Source of the DNA: Chara braunii | Lineage: Eukaryota; Streptophyta; Charophyceae; Charales; Characeae | Length of the DNA stretch: 26,508 bases | Assembly: GCA_003427395.1 (NCBI GenBank) | Contig: BFEA01000024.1 | Coordinates: 5,291,425 to 5,317,932 of the forward strand | Direction of reading: 5' to 3' | In this document: piece after piece, positions 8,783 through 17,940 of the stretch | Layout: the number at the start of each line of letters is the position of its first letter | Numbering within the stretch: position 1 is the stretch's first letter | The notes under the pieces: generated by a model | What the model was told of the DNA's origin: nothing | Databases searched by the model: none | The model's input: the letters and a program-made list of their open reading frames with translations, nothing else | Made by a program: the position numbers and the translations under genes

Positions 8783-9500
8783 ATGGCCCAACGCGCGGAT
8801 GACCGTGCTACTACCCTTTTTTCTATCACGCTAGGCAACCCTGACGGTCACTTCAATTACGGGGTGGCACACTGTAAGGCAAGATACTGAACCTGCGTGG
8901 TACCACTGGAAAGCCAAGTATCTAGGTCTGTCCGTTTCACACGACCCTGCGAACTGGTACCGGGCTTACATCGGTAAGTGAATGGATGGACTGGTCCGCA
9001 GTGGAAAGTGAGCAGATGGACAGGTACGCTGTCAAGCGCATTGGTCCGGCACCGCATCAGGGCAGCGAGGGACCCTCCCGGCCGCGTCACGCAGGAGTTG
9101 GTTTATATCCTTCGTCGCGAATATACATGGAGCTTCCGCAAGCCGCTCCGGCCAAGTGCGCCAACCATACCTCTCGCGAGCCCCTACGACAGGATAGGGC
9201 CTACGCGAGGCACGACTTACCTCCACGTTACGGGAGCTGTCACCTCCCTTCAGTGGGCGTATCCCCGCCGAGCTACCAGTCCATAGTACGAAAGCTAATC
9301 AGTTGCAATCGCAGAGGTGGACCAGCCGATGGCGTTTCTCGTTCGTTGTAGCATAGGGGGTACGCGCGCTAATACGCCTCTATCGGACCCGCACGCGAAC
9401 CGCCATCTTGGGGGGCTGAAGTCCCAAGTGCGGTCTGTCGTCGATCGACTAGGACGTATCCCACACACCACGCGCACACCACTTTGCGAACAAAAAAATA
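8783..9500 (+). pseudogene. Broken gene of unrecognised family
   Basis: The plus strand from an ATG at 8783 reads MAQRADDRATTLFSITLGNP, DGHFNYGVAHCKARY, with TGA at 8888. It continues in another frame with TEPAWYHWKAKYLGLSVSHD and PANWYRAYIG, with a donor-like ATCG|GTAAGTG at 8974. A further frame gives GWTGPQWKVSRW; others give PQAAPAKCANHTSREPLRQD, RAYARHDLPPRYGS and EVDQPMAFLVRCSIGG. At least three frame changes are needed, so it is a pseudogene. All pieces lie in order on the same strand and have aromatic-rich, non-random composition. I cannot assign a function. It may be an accessory ORF of a retroelement. Confidence 0.4.
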
Positions 9501-9539
9501 AAACACACACACGCACACGAAACAACACAACACAAACAA

Positions 9540-10120
9540 CGCGACAACGCTCCTAGCCCCTCGGTAGCCAACCCATAACTTTCCGGTGCGGAAAACAAAT
9601 AAGCGTCGCGCGTGAGACTTAGTATAAAACCGCGCGGACGCAGGGCCTACTCATATCGACTCGCAATGCAGGCATACGCAAGCAGTCGCAATGATGGCGT
9701 ACTATGTAGTGCCCATAATCAAACGGTCCCTCGTGAATCCGAGAACCGCTTACGACACTCAAGTGTCAGACTCGAAGTGTCGTGATGGTCTAATCCTTCA
9801 CGACATTGCACGGCTAAAGGAATAGCCGTGCGGCCGTCGTGAGACCTCCGGCTTTTGGTCCGAGCGTCTCGGTAGGCAAGGCAAATAAGCTCTGCACGAG
9901 GGAAAATCCCTCCCCTGCAGAGCCTAGGGCTTGGGATAACCTGGACAAGGACCTCGAATCCCGGCCCAGGACCAACGTCCAACTAAGAAAAATTCTCAAG
10001 AAGCAAAGCAAAATAAACGGAGGAGTCCTCCCTGGGCCTCTCATTCTTACCCTCTGAAGTATGCTCTTATATATATATATAAAGGGGAAAGTATGTGACG
10101 ATCACTTCTCACATTTCCAT
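9540..10120. other. Non-coding LTR-like region rich in hairpins
   Basis: TATAAAA at 9623-9629 in a GC-rich context and a TA run at 10070-10081 followed by aaagggg resemble LTR promoter sites. Perfect hairpins: GACACT/AGTGTC (9754-9767), GCACGGCTA/TAGCCGTGC (9808-9831), a two-tier hairpin (9889-9923) and GGAGGA/TCCTCC (10019-10031). No defensible coding frame. Confidence 0.4.
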
Positions 10121-10430
10121 TGGGGTCCCTCATAGCCATACGTATATATGTGATCGCAGGCAACCATATCCAGAATCTGATTCATAGCACATACCTGCAA
10201 ATCACATCAACGAGCCAATCAAGCGGCCCACGCACTACACGGAGTCAACCCCAACTATCTTCAACACTCATACCCCTTGCTTTTGCCATGCAAGCCCCAA
10301 CCTCCTGTCCAACCAACCTTAATTATATACTCAGTACCTTTGTCAAATGGTAATTCAATAAAAGTCTGGGTGAAACCATAATGAAACAAAAGAAGTCACC
10401 AGGGCTAAAGCCTTTTGGGTTGAGTGTGGA
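10121..10430. other. No gene or clear element seen
   Basis: A short open plus frame (10120-10353) is Ser/Thr/Pro-rich without coding signature. The region otherwise leads into the hairpin and tandem-repeat block. Confidence 0.3.
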
Positions 10431-10431
10431 G

Positions 10432-10514
10432 GGTGAGTTGGAATTGAGTCGTAAGCCAACGAATCGGCAACCGACCTGTTATCACTGATAACAGATAATG
10501 ATCCTCAAGGGATC
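10432..10514. repeat. Chain of four consecutive short hairpins
   Basis: In about 80 bases: GTTGG/CCAAC, TCGG/CCGA, CTGTTATC/GATAACAG (10476-10494, three-base loop) and GATCC/GGATC (10500-10514). Confidence 0.5.
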
Positions 10515-10684
10515 AAGCTGAATCTAGTCCTTACCTTGAATCAGACAACCCAAAGGACCTGTAACACAAGATAGGTCAAATGTCCAGGCTAAATCATCAG
10601 CATATGGGGGATAAACCTGCATAGCACACCTCCTTATAATACTCCCTAGCGCCACCTGTCGAAAATAATCAAACTCCTCTGAAA

Positions 10685-11270
10685 ACAGGGAAATTTCGGC
10701 AACGCTTCCGTAGGAAAAGTGTCCTTTCAGAATTTATATAAGCCCAAATATGAAATCAGAAATAACCCTTGACACTCCAAAGTTCAATTTTGTCTAACTC
10801 CCTTAATTAGCAAAATTTTGGGCAACACTCTCTTTAGAAAAGGAGGCTTCCAAGAATTTTACTAACCCATATATGAAATCTAGACATATTGAACTTTGAG
10901 AATCAGAAATTTGACGAACTCCCCGAATTAGTAAAAATTTTGGCAGCACATCCTTTAGAAAAGGAGGCTTTCCAGATTTTTACTAAACCAGATATAATGA
11001 AAAGATAAGTCAAGCTTTGACAAGCCAAACTTTTGACTAACTTCCTTAATCAACAAAAATTTTGGCAGCACTCCCTTTAGAAAGGGAGACTTCCCATATT
11101 TTTACTAAGTCAGAAAGACAAGTCAAGTTTGGACAAGGCAAAATTTGACTAACTCTTTAGATTTGTAGAAATTTTGGCAGCGCTTCCCGTAGAGAAAGTG
11201 GCCTGCCAAGATTTATACAAAGCCAAGTATAAGAAAAGATCCCAGAAAATGCGAGAATTGACCTAAGTAA
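10685..11270. repeat. Five-copy ~120-bp tandem repeat
   Basis: Anchor words (A)AATTTTGGCAGCAC or variants recur with their GGC at 10698, 10821, 10942, 11064 and 11176 (spacings 123, 121, 122, 112). Each is followed by a small stem around TAG, perfect in copy 4 as CTCCCTTT/AAAGGGAG, and then TTCCAAGATTTTTACTAA-type sequence. Copies are clearly diverged, so the array is old. No coding frame runs through the units. Confidence 0.75.
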
Positions 11271-11514
11271 AAAAAAACTTAGCTCAGAAAATGCAGGAAT
11301 TGAAACTAACTCCTATGGCTCTAGCACGTGGCAAACGACTAAAGCAACTACCTATCAAACTGAAACTCAGACTAAGTAGTAGCCTTACTTAGTCACATGC
11401 AGGCCAAACCACAAGGGTAAGTACTCTCACCATCCCAAAGTCAACTTGAACAAACAATAGTTCATGATCTCTCAATGATTCAACCCTTTATACCCGGCTT
11501 ACATAAGGCATAGG

Positions 11515-12445
11515 TCAGGCCGCCGGAACTTACAAAACAGTTCAACTTAGCCAGGCCTAGAGTCAGAATACCTAAACTTATAGAGCGTTCTGACTTGGTC
11601 AAATATATACAAACAGATGGCACAACTACTTTTCTCTTTTTTGGGCACACGGCTAGACCACTCTCGTCGCCCTGGAGTGTTTTAAAGTATCCAAGTTATA
11701 TATACTTATCTTTACCTTTGTTTTCTAAGGCTGCATATGACTGAACTAGCTTAAGTTCAGCCTGCCCCAGTTTACCATCAATTCTATTCTTAGTTGTACT
11801 TTCTTCAAGTTGTGATACGGCTATAGTCAGACCACCTAAACTTATAGAACAGTCTGATTAGCTCATTCTTAGATAGAGTAGTAATAAAGTATAGCCAAGT
11901 TATAACTATTGGGTTCCAACATGTGCAAGGCTTCGAGCCAGACCCCCTGAACTTACAAAATGGTCTTAACTCTCTGCCAGATTCGTTTCTATCTTAGCCA
12001 TTATGTGCGTGGCATCAAGTCAGACCCCCTGAACTTACAAAAGGGACTGCCTCTTTGCCGACATTAATTCTTCAGAATAAAGAGCAGGGATAGACTTAGC
12101 CACCTGAACTTACAGAACAGTTCAGTCTCCTCGTTCAGAAACCAAAGAAAATAACTAAAATCCCAATGAAAATAAAGCAACCCAAGGCACCAAAACTTAT
12201 TGAGTGCCCTGAGTCCCTAAAAGTCAAGCACAATCAAACCCCTCACATGTCAGAGCAATCAGGCCACCTGAACTTACAGAACAGCCTGACCCTCCATGCA
12301 AACCATAGCACTGGGTCTCCCCAAACTTATGGGGACATCCTAGCCTCCAGAATAATCAGACCCCCTAAACTTATAGAAGGGTCTGACTTCTCCATGCAAA
12401 ACCAAAATAAAACAAAGCGCTGGGGTTCCCCAAACTTATGGGGAC
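11515..12445. repeat. Array of hairpins with invariant AACTTA loop
   Basis: About eleven stem-loops share the loop AACTTA while stems vary but remain complementary. Inner/outer pairs: CTA/TAG with GTCAGAA/TTCTGAC (11562-11594); CTA/TAG with TCAGAC/GTCTGA (11827-11857); AGACC/GGTCT (11940-11966); CAGACCC/GGGACTG (12021-12049); CAA/TTG with GGCAC/GTGCC (12186-12208); CTG/CAG with TCAGGC/GCCTGA (12259-12289); TCCCCA/TGGGGA (12318-12335 and 12427-12444); CTA/TAG with TCAGACCC/GGGTCTGA (12356-12386). Two decayed copies lie at 11515-11545 and 12093-12127. Spacing is irregular and there is no protein-coding explanation. Confidence 0.8.
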
Positions 12446-12972
12446 TCCTCAGCCTTAATGACCCGGTCAACCATCAAGCAAAACAAACCCCCATCCTGCC
12501 TTTCCCCCAGATGCAGTTCCTTTTAACAGTCTGAGTTCATACAAACAAACAAAACTGAAACTGAGACTTCACAAACATTCCTTTACTTAGTCTGGTTCAA
12601 TCTCCTGAAGTCAAGCCAAAAAATAAGATAGGGTTGCACCTATATTCAGTCAGAGATGCATCAGGTAGTACAGATAGGGGTTATATCTCAGGTGTATAGA
12701 GGAAAAACGCAAGGGTTACCTGTCAATTCTCTGCCTCCAGAGCCTCGTCTAGGCTCCGGCAGAGCTCCCACAATCGGTAGGCGGACTTCCCACAGAGTCT
12801 TGATGCGGTCCTACGGGTTGCAATCCCGCCAGCCGCCTTCCCCTCAGAACAAGACCAGACTTAGAGTAAGAAGGATAGGAAGAGATGGTTTTGAGACTCT
12901 CAGATACAAGAGGGGTGCTCTCAAACTCACTGGAGAGAGCCTTGTAATCTTTCAGCGCCTGAGGGCCCCGCA
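12446..12972. other. No gene supported
   Basis: A plus frame (12656-12991) and a minus frame (12973-12749) overlap in a region with no family resemblance. A T-arm-like CGGG/CCCG stem with loop TTGCAAT sits at 12818-12832, but no tRNA can be folded around it. Confidence 0.3.
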
Positions 12973-13380
12973 ATGGCAGCTAACGTATTAGCTTGGTCAA
13001 ATCCAAATCAACTGCCAGAAGTCAAAACCTCTGACAACCCTCCGGATCGCAGCGCTTTTCTCCTCTTCCTATCCACTCCGACCACCCCTCCGAGTCTTGC
13101 CCAATCGCGGTCGCTCACCGATGTAAAAAGGCCCCTAGACGAAACAACAGTTCCCACGCACCCTCTGGGCGCAGCAGCAATGCCCAGCAGCAAACCCGTG
13201 GCACTTAACAATAGCCAGCAACAGACGTGGTGGCCCACAGCATTGGCCTGGCAGTCCGTACCCAACCTGCAACAGCAGTATACAACAGCAGTCACCAGCA
13301 GTAGTTCACGGACAGCAGCACCAGCTGTTGCGCATAGCCGAAAACCGGGGGCAGTTGTGCACAATCATCCGCCGTTGTAG
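12973..13380 (+). CDS. Low-complexity ORF, doubtful
   Basis: A 135-codon plus frame rich in Ser, Pro, Thr, Ala and Gln, with CAG/GCA-type runs. An equally long open frame exists on the opposite strand (13364-13008), which suggests compositional bias rather than coding. There is no signal peptide, domain or motif. It is recorded because it is the longest open frame in a 2-kb interval. It could be a gag-like or LTR-derived fragment. Confidence 0.12.
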   Translation: MAANVLAWSNPNQLPEVKTSDNPPDRSAFLLFLSTPTTPPSLAQSRSLTDVKRPLDETTVPTHPLGAAAMPSSKPVALNNSQQQTWWPTALAWQSVPNLQQQYTTAVTSSSSRTAAPAVAHSRKPGAVVHNHPPL

Positions 13381-14715
13381 GCCCGTAGTGTGCAACCGTA
13401 TGGTGCAATGCGCACCTGCCTTGTGCAACCGGCACGCGTCAGTCAACAGTAATATGCAAAGCCAACAAAGGCAATAGCAGCTTCCAATGACCAGTAACAG
13501 TTAGCAGCGATACTCCAGTATGTCGTAACTTGCAGTCGTCCGTGTGCTGCCAAACGGCCTGCAGTCTGTCCCGATGTAAGGTGGGTCAAGTGTGCCCAAG
13601 CATCGACTCCCTGCCCCGTGGCTCGCTCTTCACACTTCGGAACTTCCGTCAGCTGTCAAAACTTACCCCTCTCTACTCTCAGTCTCCCTGCGCTCCAACC
13701 CAAGCTCACCGACCAAGAGGTAAGCCCCTGACCCCGCGGCCAGCCTCACTCTACATCCACCAATAGCATGAGCAACATCGAACGAGTATTCCTCCGGGTC
13801 ACTGTAAGTATACACTGTCTGCCCAAACAGGCCTGATCGTCATCCGATCGAAACTGCCATTGCCCCGCTGCTGCGCTCCTCAGCTATCTGCAGTGTTACT
13901 GTTCGGAGAAGTTGAGCCTTCTGCAAAACGACTCCGATGCCTCCTCGAGACGAAGGTCAGGTACGTACTCGTTGTCTGCCCCATCCCCCTACATTGCTTT
14001 CTTCCCCTCCCCTTTCATCGCATGACCTTCTTAGTTTTGCCCCTCCTCGTTCTCGTAGCTTCCAACCCCACTCGCCATCCTTTCTGACTTTTTTCTCTGC
14101 CTCACCCTTGATCGGACAAGCACGTCGGAGCAATCTTCCCAGTAGAGAACGGGGGGGGCGTACGTACTTCGCGGTTGTGGACACAATGAGACTGGCCGTA
14201 GGTAAGTCTGCAGCCTCGTGGCTGACCTCTCCCCTTTTCCACGGTCGGAATGAGCAAAGTCAAATCAATGTTCCGTGGGAACACGGTGTATACTTCGCTC
14301 CCTCTACCGATAGGATAGGCAAGATCGAATGAATCTGCCACTAGGACATGCGCCAACCAACAGGTAAGTCTCCAATCCCGCGGCTGGCTGCACGCTACTC
14401 CCGTCGATAGGCCGACAAAAATTCCGAATGAATCTTCCGCCAAAACGTGGAAAGATTCGTCTAGATTACCAAGTCTCCCCTTTTGAGCGCAGCCTCCATC
14501 ACCGAGCCCATCCAAACCACCAACCTACATACGAATCCGACACTGTTACGGTGCTCGCTACGCCTCGAACGCTCAGATTAGCCTCCTCCCCGACCGATCC
14601 TATAACGGATTGGCGAGGCGAAACACCTTTTCAACTTCGCCCCCCCTTCGTCCGTGATCTCCACGCGCACCCTTTCTTACCCTACCTCTTATCCTACTCA
14701 CCGAACAAACAAACT
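13381..14715. repeat. Pyrimidine-rich non-coding DNA with diverged repeats
   Basis: A splice-donor-like repeat recurs. AGGTAAGTCTCCAATCCCGC at 14361, GTAGGTAAGTCTGCAGCC near 14198 and GAGGTAAGCCCCTGACC near 13719 are each followed by a CGGCTGGC/TGGCTGAC-type word. Open frames on both strands are long only because of the CT-rich composition. No gene. Confidence 0.4.
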
Positions 14716-15099
14716 AACGCTACCATGCATCTCGCCCGGGGCTAAAACCCCTACCTCGACTCTTTTTTTGCCTGACTTCGTTCGTAATCGAGTGGCATCT
14801 CTTTTTTCTACTCCCCGTCATTCCCCTGCAGCCATAGCCCCTCGCATTCTCTTTTCTCCATCCCGTCTACCCCACTAACTCTCATACTAATATGACCCGA
14901 CCGTTCGACTCGCCCGAGGCTAAAACCTCGGTGATGAATGTTTCCCTGCCTGATTTCGTCAAGGATCAGGTGGGCTTACGTTCTCCGCTCTCGCTTGTTG
15001 CTGCCATAGCTCATGTTCGCCTTCCCTGCGCTCGTAACTCTTGGTCCTTTCCCTTTGCGCATGTCGCCCCTCACTCCTCTCACTTCCCCTGGTACTGCT
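14716..15099. repeat. Two diverged ~178-bp tandem units with CTAAAA hairpin
   Basis: CTCGCCCGGGGCTAAAACCC around 14731-14750 and CTCGCCCGAGGCTAAAACCT around 14908-14928 align at a 178-bp offset and are followed by TGCCTGACTTCGT versus TGCCTGATTTCGT. The stems GGGG/CCCC and CCGAGG/CCTCGG differ but both pair around CTAAAA. Confidence 0.5.
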
Positions 15100-15506
15100 G
15101 AAGGAGTTCTGATACCATGCGGTCTCACAACCGTGTAATAGCTCCTGCCGACTATACGAGTCGTACTGCGCAGGGCTTCGGAGAGCGCCTTCAACTAGGT
15201 GAACCGGTTGGTTCCCCGCTCGTATACCCGCTCCGACGAGCACTCCCACCCAGCAGTCGACACCCCCGTCTGCACCCGGCACATGTTCCCGTCCATATTC
15301 ATTTCGACTTTTTACTGCTTTAGCCGGGTACCGGTGTGAGGGGGGGGTAGTGCAGACACCCCGAAGTAGTAGGCCGGGTAGCGGCCGGCCACTTAGTCGA
15401 CGACTCCAGCGATCGTGAGGGAAACTTCGGAGGGGACCAACTGCTTTAGATGGTTCGAATAGTCTTTCGCCCCTACTCCCATCAATATCTGGCACAGATA
15501 TGTGCC
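15100..15506. other. No gene seen
   Basis: GC-rich sequence with overlapping open frames on both strands and no recognisable family. A run of eight G at 15342-15349. It lies directly 3' (minus sense) of the U6-like sequence. Confidence 0.3.
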
Positions 15507-15601
15507 AGGTCCACTCCCCAACTTATGCCCGTCGCCCCTTGCGCAGGGCCATGCTAATCTACTCTGTATCATTCCATTTTTTAACGGCTGTCCCGAAGGA
15601 C
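15507..15601 (-). ncRNA. U6 snRNA-like sequence, probably a pseudogene
   Basis: Read on the minus strand, this starts with a U6-type 5' stem-loop (GTCCTTCGGGAC). It goes on with GATACAGAGTAGATTAGC (U6 normally has ACAGAGA; here the last A is T), ATGGCCCTGCGCAAGG containing the AGC/U6 core, and ends ...GTGGACC, where U6 ends near TGGTCC. About 95 nt against the usual ~102. Differences: one C short in the GGCCCC run, ATGACACGCA changed to GCGACGGGCA, and no terminal T run for Pol III termination. A plant-type upstream element is not seen; a TATATA at 15669-15674 is too far upstream. The homology is clear; function is unlikely. Confidence 0.7.
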
Positions 15602-16260
15602 CCCGGCCGGGGTAATGCCCCGTGGCCGCGTCCAAACCCGCTCGGCCTGCTCCCCCATTTGTCCGCGCGTATATAGACAAAGAACCGGGTGAGGGGGGAG
15701 ATTTACCACTACCACTACCCGTGGGCCTGTGCGGCCCTTTAGTCGTGCACGCTCCGATCCTCGCAGATGCCCCGAAGGACACAGCCGGGGCCGCGGAAAC
15801 GACCGGCCTCAGGCAACTCAGATTATTTGGTGTTACCCATCAGATTCCATCGTCTGACCCCGACCTTCGATCTGTACTTTAACAACTCAATAGTGCGCAC
15901 CCTGCCGCGTTTCCACATCCACATACGAATTAGAAATAATATATATATATATAAAAAGAACGGGCGGTAGCCAGACAGGGACCTCGGCACCCCTCCTTCC
16001 CTGCCTGTCCGCCCCTCGCTTGGCCCCGCGGCAGCAAAAGGCGAGGGGGATAGTCCTACCAGCCCATCAACCCCTCAAGCCCTGTCGCCGCGCTCCTCTG
16101 CTCCCTTATCGCACGCCGTTGACCTCGATCCCTGCGTCTGCTGCGTACCAGTCCGGTACTGTAACCTATAGGGCTAAGCCCAAGCCTGGTACCAGCAGTC
16201 CTGAGTTACCTAGTAAAGAGTTAGCCCCCGGCCTTTTGGGGCCAAAGGAGCCGCCCCATG
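15602..16260. other. GC-rich non-coding region with small hairpins
   Basis: No gene. A second CCGAAGGACA word at 15771-15780 (minus TGTCCTTCGG) resembles the U6 5' stem. A TA microsatellite lies at 15939-15952. GGGC/GCCC around TAA is near 16166 and a CCTTTTGG/CCAAAGG stem near 16231-16247. Confidence 0.35.
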
Positions 16261-16436
16261 NCATTTTTCCTAACCNGTACTCCCTCACATGTCCANAAAA
16301 GCCGCNCTAACCTTCCGACCGNGNCGCGGCTACCCTTACCCGACCNNATCCATCAGGTCCNATCATCTGGATTCCGCCCANGTCCACACCGNCTCACTAA
16401 ACCGTCCATCGTACCACGCNGAACCAATGAACAAGG
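16261..16436. other. Stretch with scattered ambiguous bases
   Basis: About fifteen single or double N within 176 bases, unlike anywhere else except one N at 21746. This suggests unresolved repeat copies or low coverage. Sequence here should not be over-interpreted. Confidence 0.9.
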
Positions 16437-16516
16437 NACTCATAGGCTAATCAGTTCAATCAAAACAAAAATGACATATGCCGACCAAAATCCACGCCAC
16501 GTCTGCCAGTGTAACC

Positions 16517-16711
16517 AAACGAAGGGAAAATCACGCGCGCCTCAAAACTTGCGCGCCCACACATTCTTTACTCTAGTCAACCACCTAGTCAACATAAGTT
16601 ACAGACGCGGCAACGCTAAACGTGGCATACTTAAACTTTAAATCAAACTGATTTTTTGTCGCTTGCAAAGACCAGTGCGGATACCCTTGTAAGGGTATTC
16701 GCACCGACAAC
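16517..16711. repeat. 195-bp direct repeat, copy 1
   Basis: Nearly identical to 21746-21940, same length and orientation, from AACGAAGGGAAAATCACGCG to CGCACCGACAAC. Only a handful of substitutions. It contains the ATACCCTT/AAGGGTAT hairpin at 16681-16698. Together the two copies flank the Ty3/gypsy remnant and may be LTR parts of it or of a later insertion. Confidence 0.85.
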
Positions 16712-17638
16712 GCAGCGGAGAGCCGGGACACTGCGCTTTCCGACACCGCGCCATGTCACTTTAACCCTTTGGCTGCTCCTCAAAAGGAGCTAGCCGAGTT
16801 AGGGTGCAGTTGGATTTGCTACCCATGTTTGCGACATGTCAATCTGTTGCGCTTACCTACTGGGTTGGCTCCTATCACGGGAGTATAAAGAGGAACCCTC
16901 CTATCTAAAGGGTTGGGCCTAGCAGGTCGCCCCTCCTTGCAGGTTGGTATACCCTATTTATGTCCCCTATTGATGTTGGCTGGCCGCCTACCTGCAGCTC
17001 CGGTAGGTGTCTTGGTCTGGTTGGTCAGGACACCAAGTTTCATGACCCCTAACACGAAACCAAACCCCACTCGAACAATAATTTAGAAAAATACAGAAAC
17101 GTCATATTTCCTTCGCGCCACAGCCCCATACCCAGCATGACGGCTCCTTTCAACTTACTGAATTGTGCGACTTAACAGTCGCGCATCATAATTTTAGAAA
17201 GAATAAGCTTAGATTTAGTATTTCTACGTCCGCATGCCTCTGTGGTGTTGTTAGAAGTGGAACACAATGGGTTACATCGCCAGTAACCGCCATCAAAGAC
17301 TCCTCATTTCCCTTCATGTCTTAAGTGCCCTTAGTCATAGGCTTAGGATAACTTTCCCATATGCATGTCTCATCGAGCCCCTTAATCCAAAGAAATTATC
17401 GGACTGTGTCCGACATTGAAAATCTCGAGCAGACACCCTTGTAAGGGTTTCTGCTCCGACACCAAGTACCTGTTGGACTTAACCCTGGGTACCGGACGCT
17501 ACCTTTCTGAAACAGTCCGGCAATGCCTTCTTTGGCCTGCGGACTTCAACCCTGAGATCCAAATTTTGGGTCTGCATCGTGGAATGCCTTTCACTCTCAC
17601 TGGCCTAATTTCGAGGTCCTCGTAGAAAGTTACAATCT
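16712..17638. other. LTR/UTR-like non-coding region
   Basis: TATAAAG at 16884-16890 in GGGAGTATAAAGAGG resembles an LTR promoter (plus). A hairpin with arms GCTCCT/AGGAGC is near 16774-16789. A diverged third copy of the ACCCTT/AAGGGT hairpin lies at 17430-17455. It lies downstream (minus sense) of the Ty3 chromodomain stop, so part of it should be the 3' UTR/LTR of that element. No gene. Confidence 0.4.
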
Positions 17639-17932
17639 TTATTCGTCAAGTATATTGATTCCTCTTCCAGCTCTCTCATAGTAAGACACTATGTGCGGTG
17701 CTGTCTCAATTAGTTCATCTCGAGTAAACCAACGATTTTCCGAAGGTTCTTGATAAGCGAATCGAACCTTATATTGTCGTTGGGGTCTACCCCTGCACCC
17801 CGATCTATAAACATCATATCCAATGATGCGATCCACGTCATACTTGTCATCCATATCTGAAGGAATCATATATCTTCGAAACGGAAACAACTCATTGCTA
17901 ACACAAGGGAGCAATTTAGAGGCATGGAACAT
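17639..17932 (-). pseudogene. Ty3/gypsy integrase C-terminal chromodomain
   Basis: A 97-codon frame ending GRGINILDE. Residues about 29-85 carry DDKYDVDRIIGYDVYRSG, an Arg/Gln-rich turn, YKVRFAYQEPSENRWFTRDE and LIETAPHIVSYYE. This is a chromodomain pattern (Y-V-x-I-I...V-R-F...E-x-x-W..E-L..A..I..Y) as found at the end of pol in chromoviruses, where it guides integration to marked chromatin. The acidic and aromatic anchor positions are retained, so this is the best-preserved part of the element. It is preceded by a frame-broken linker (17941-18140). Confidence 0.75.
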
Positions 17933-17940
17933 CGGGAAGT

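Noticed and set aside
11500-12450. CRISPR-like array
   Set aside because: The short conserved word is a hairpin loop, spacing is irregular, stems vary, and the context is eukaryotic.
12780-12837. Possible tRNA (GGTTGCAATCC B-box-like word, GGCGG/CCGCC ends)
   Set aside because: Only 58 nt, no D-arm or A box, and the B box deviates at two positions.
12973-13380. 135-codon plus frame as a confident gene
   Set aside because: Equal-length open frame on the opposite strand and low-complexity composition; kept only as a doubtful entry.
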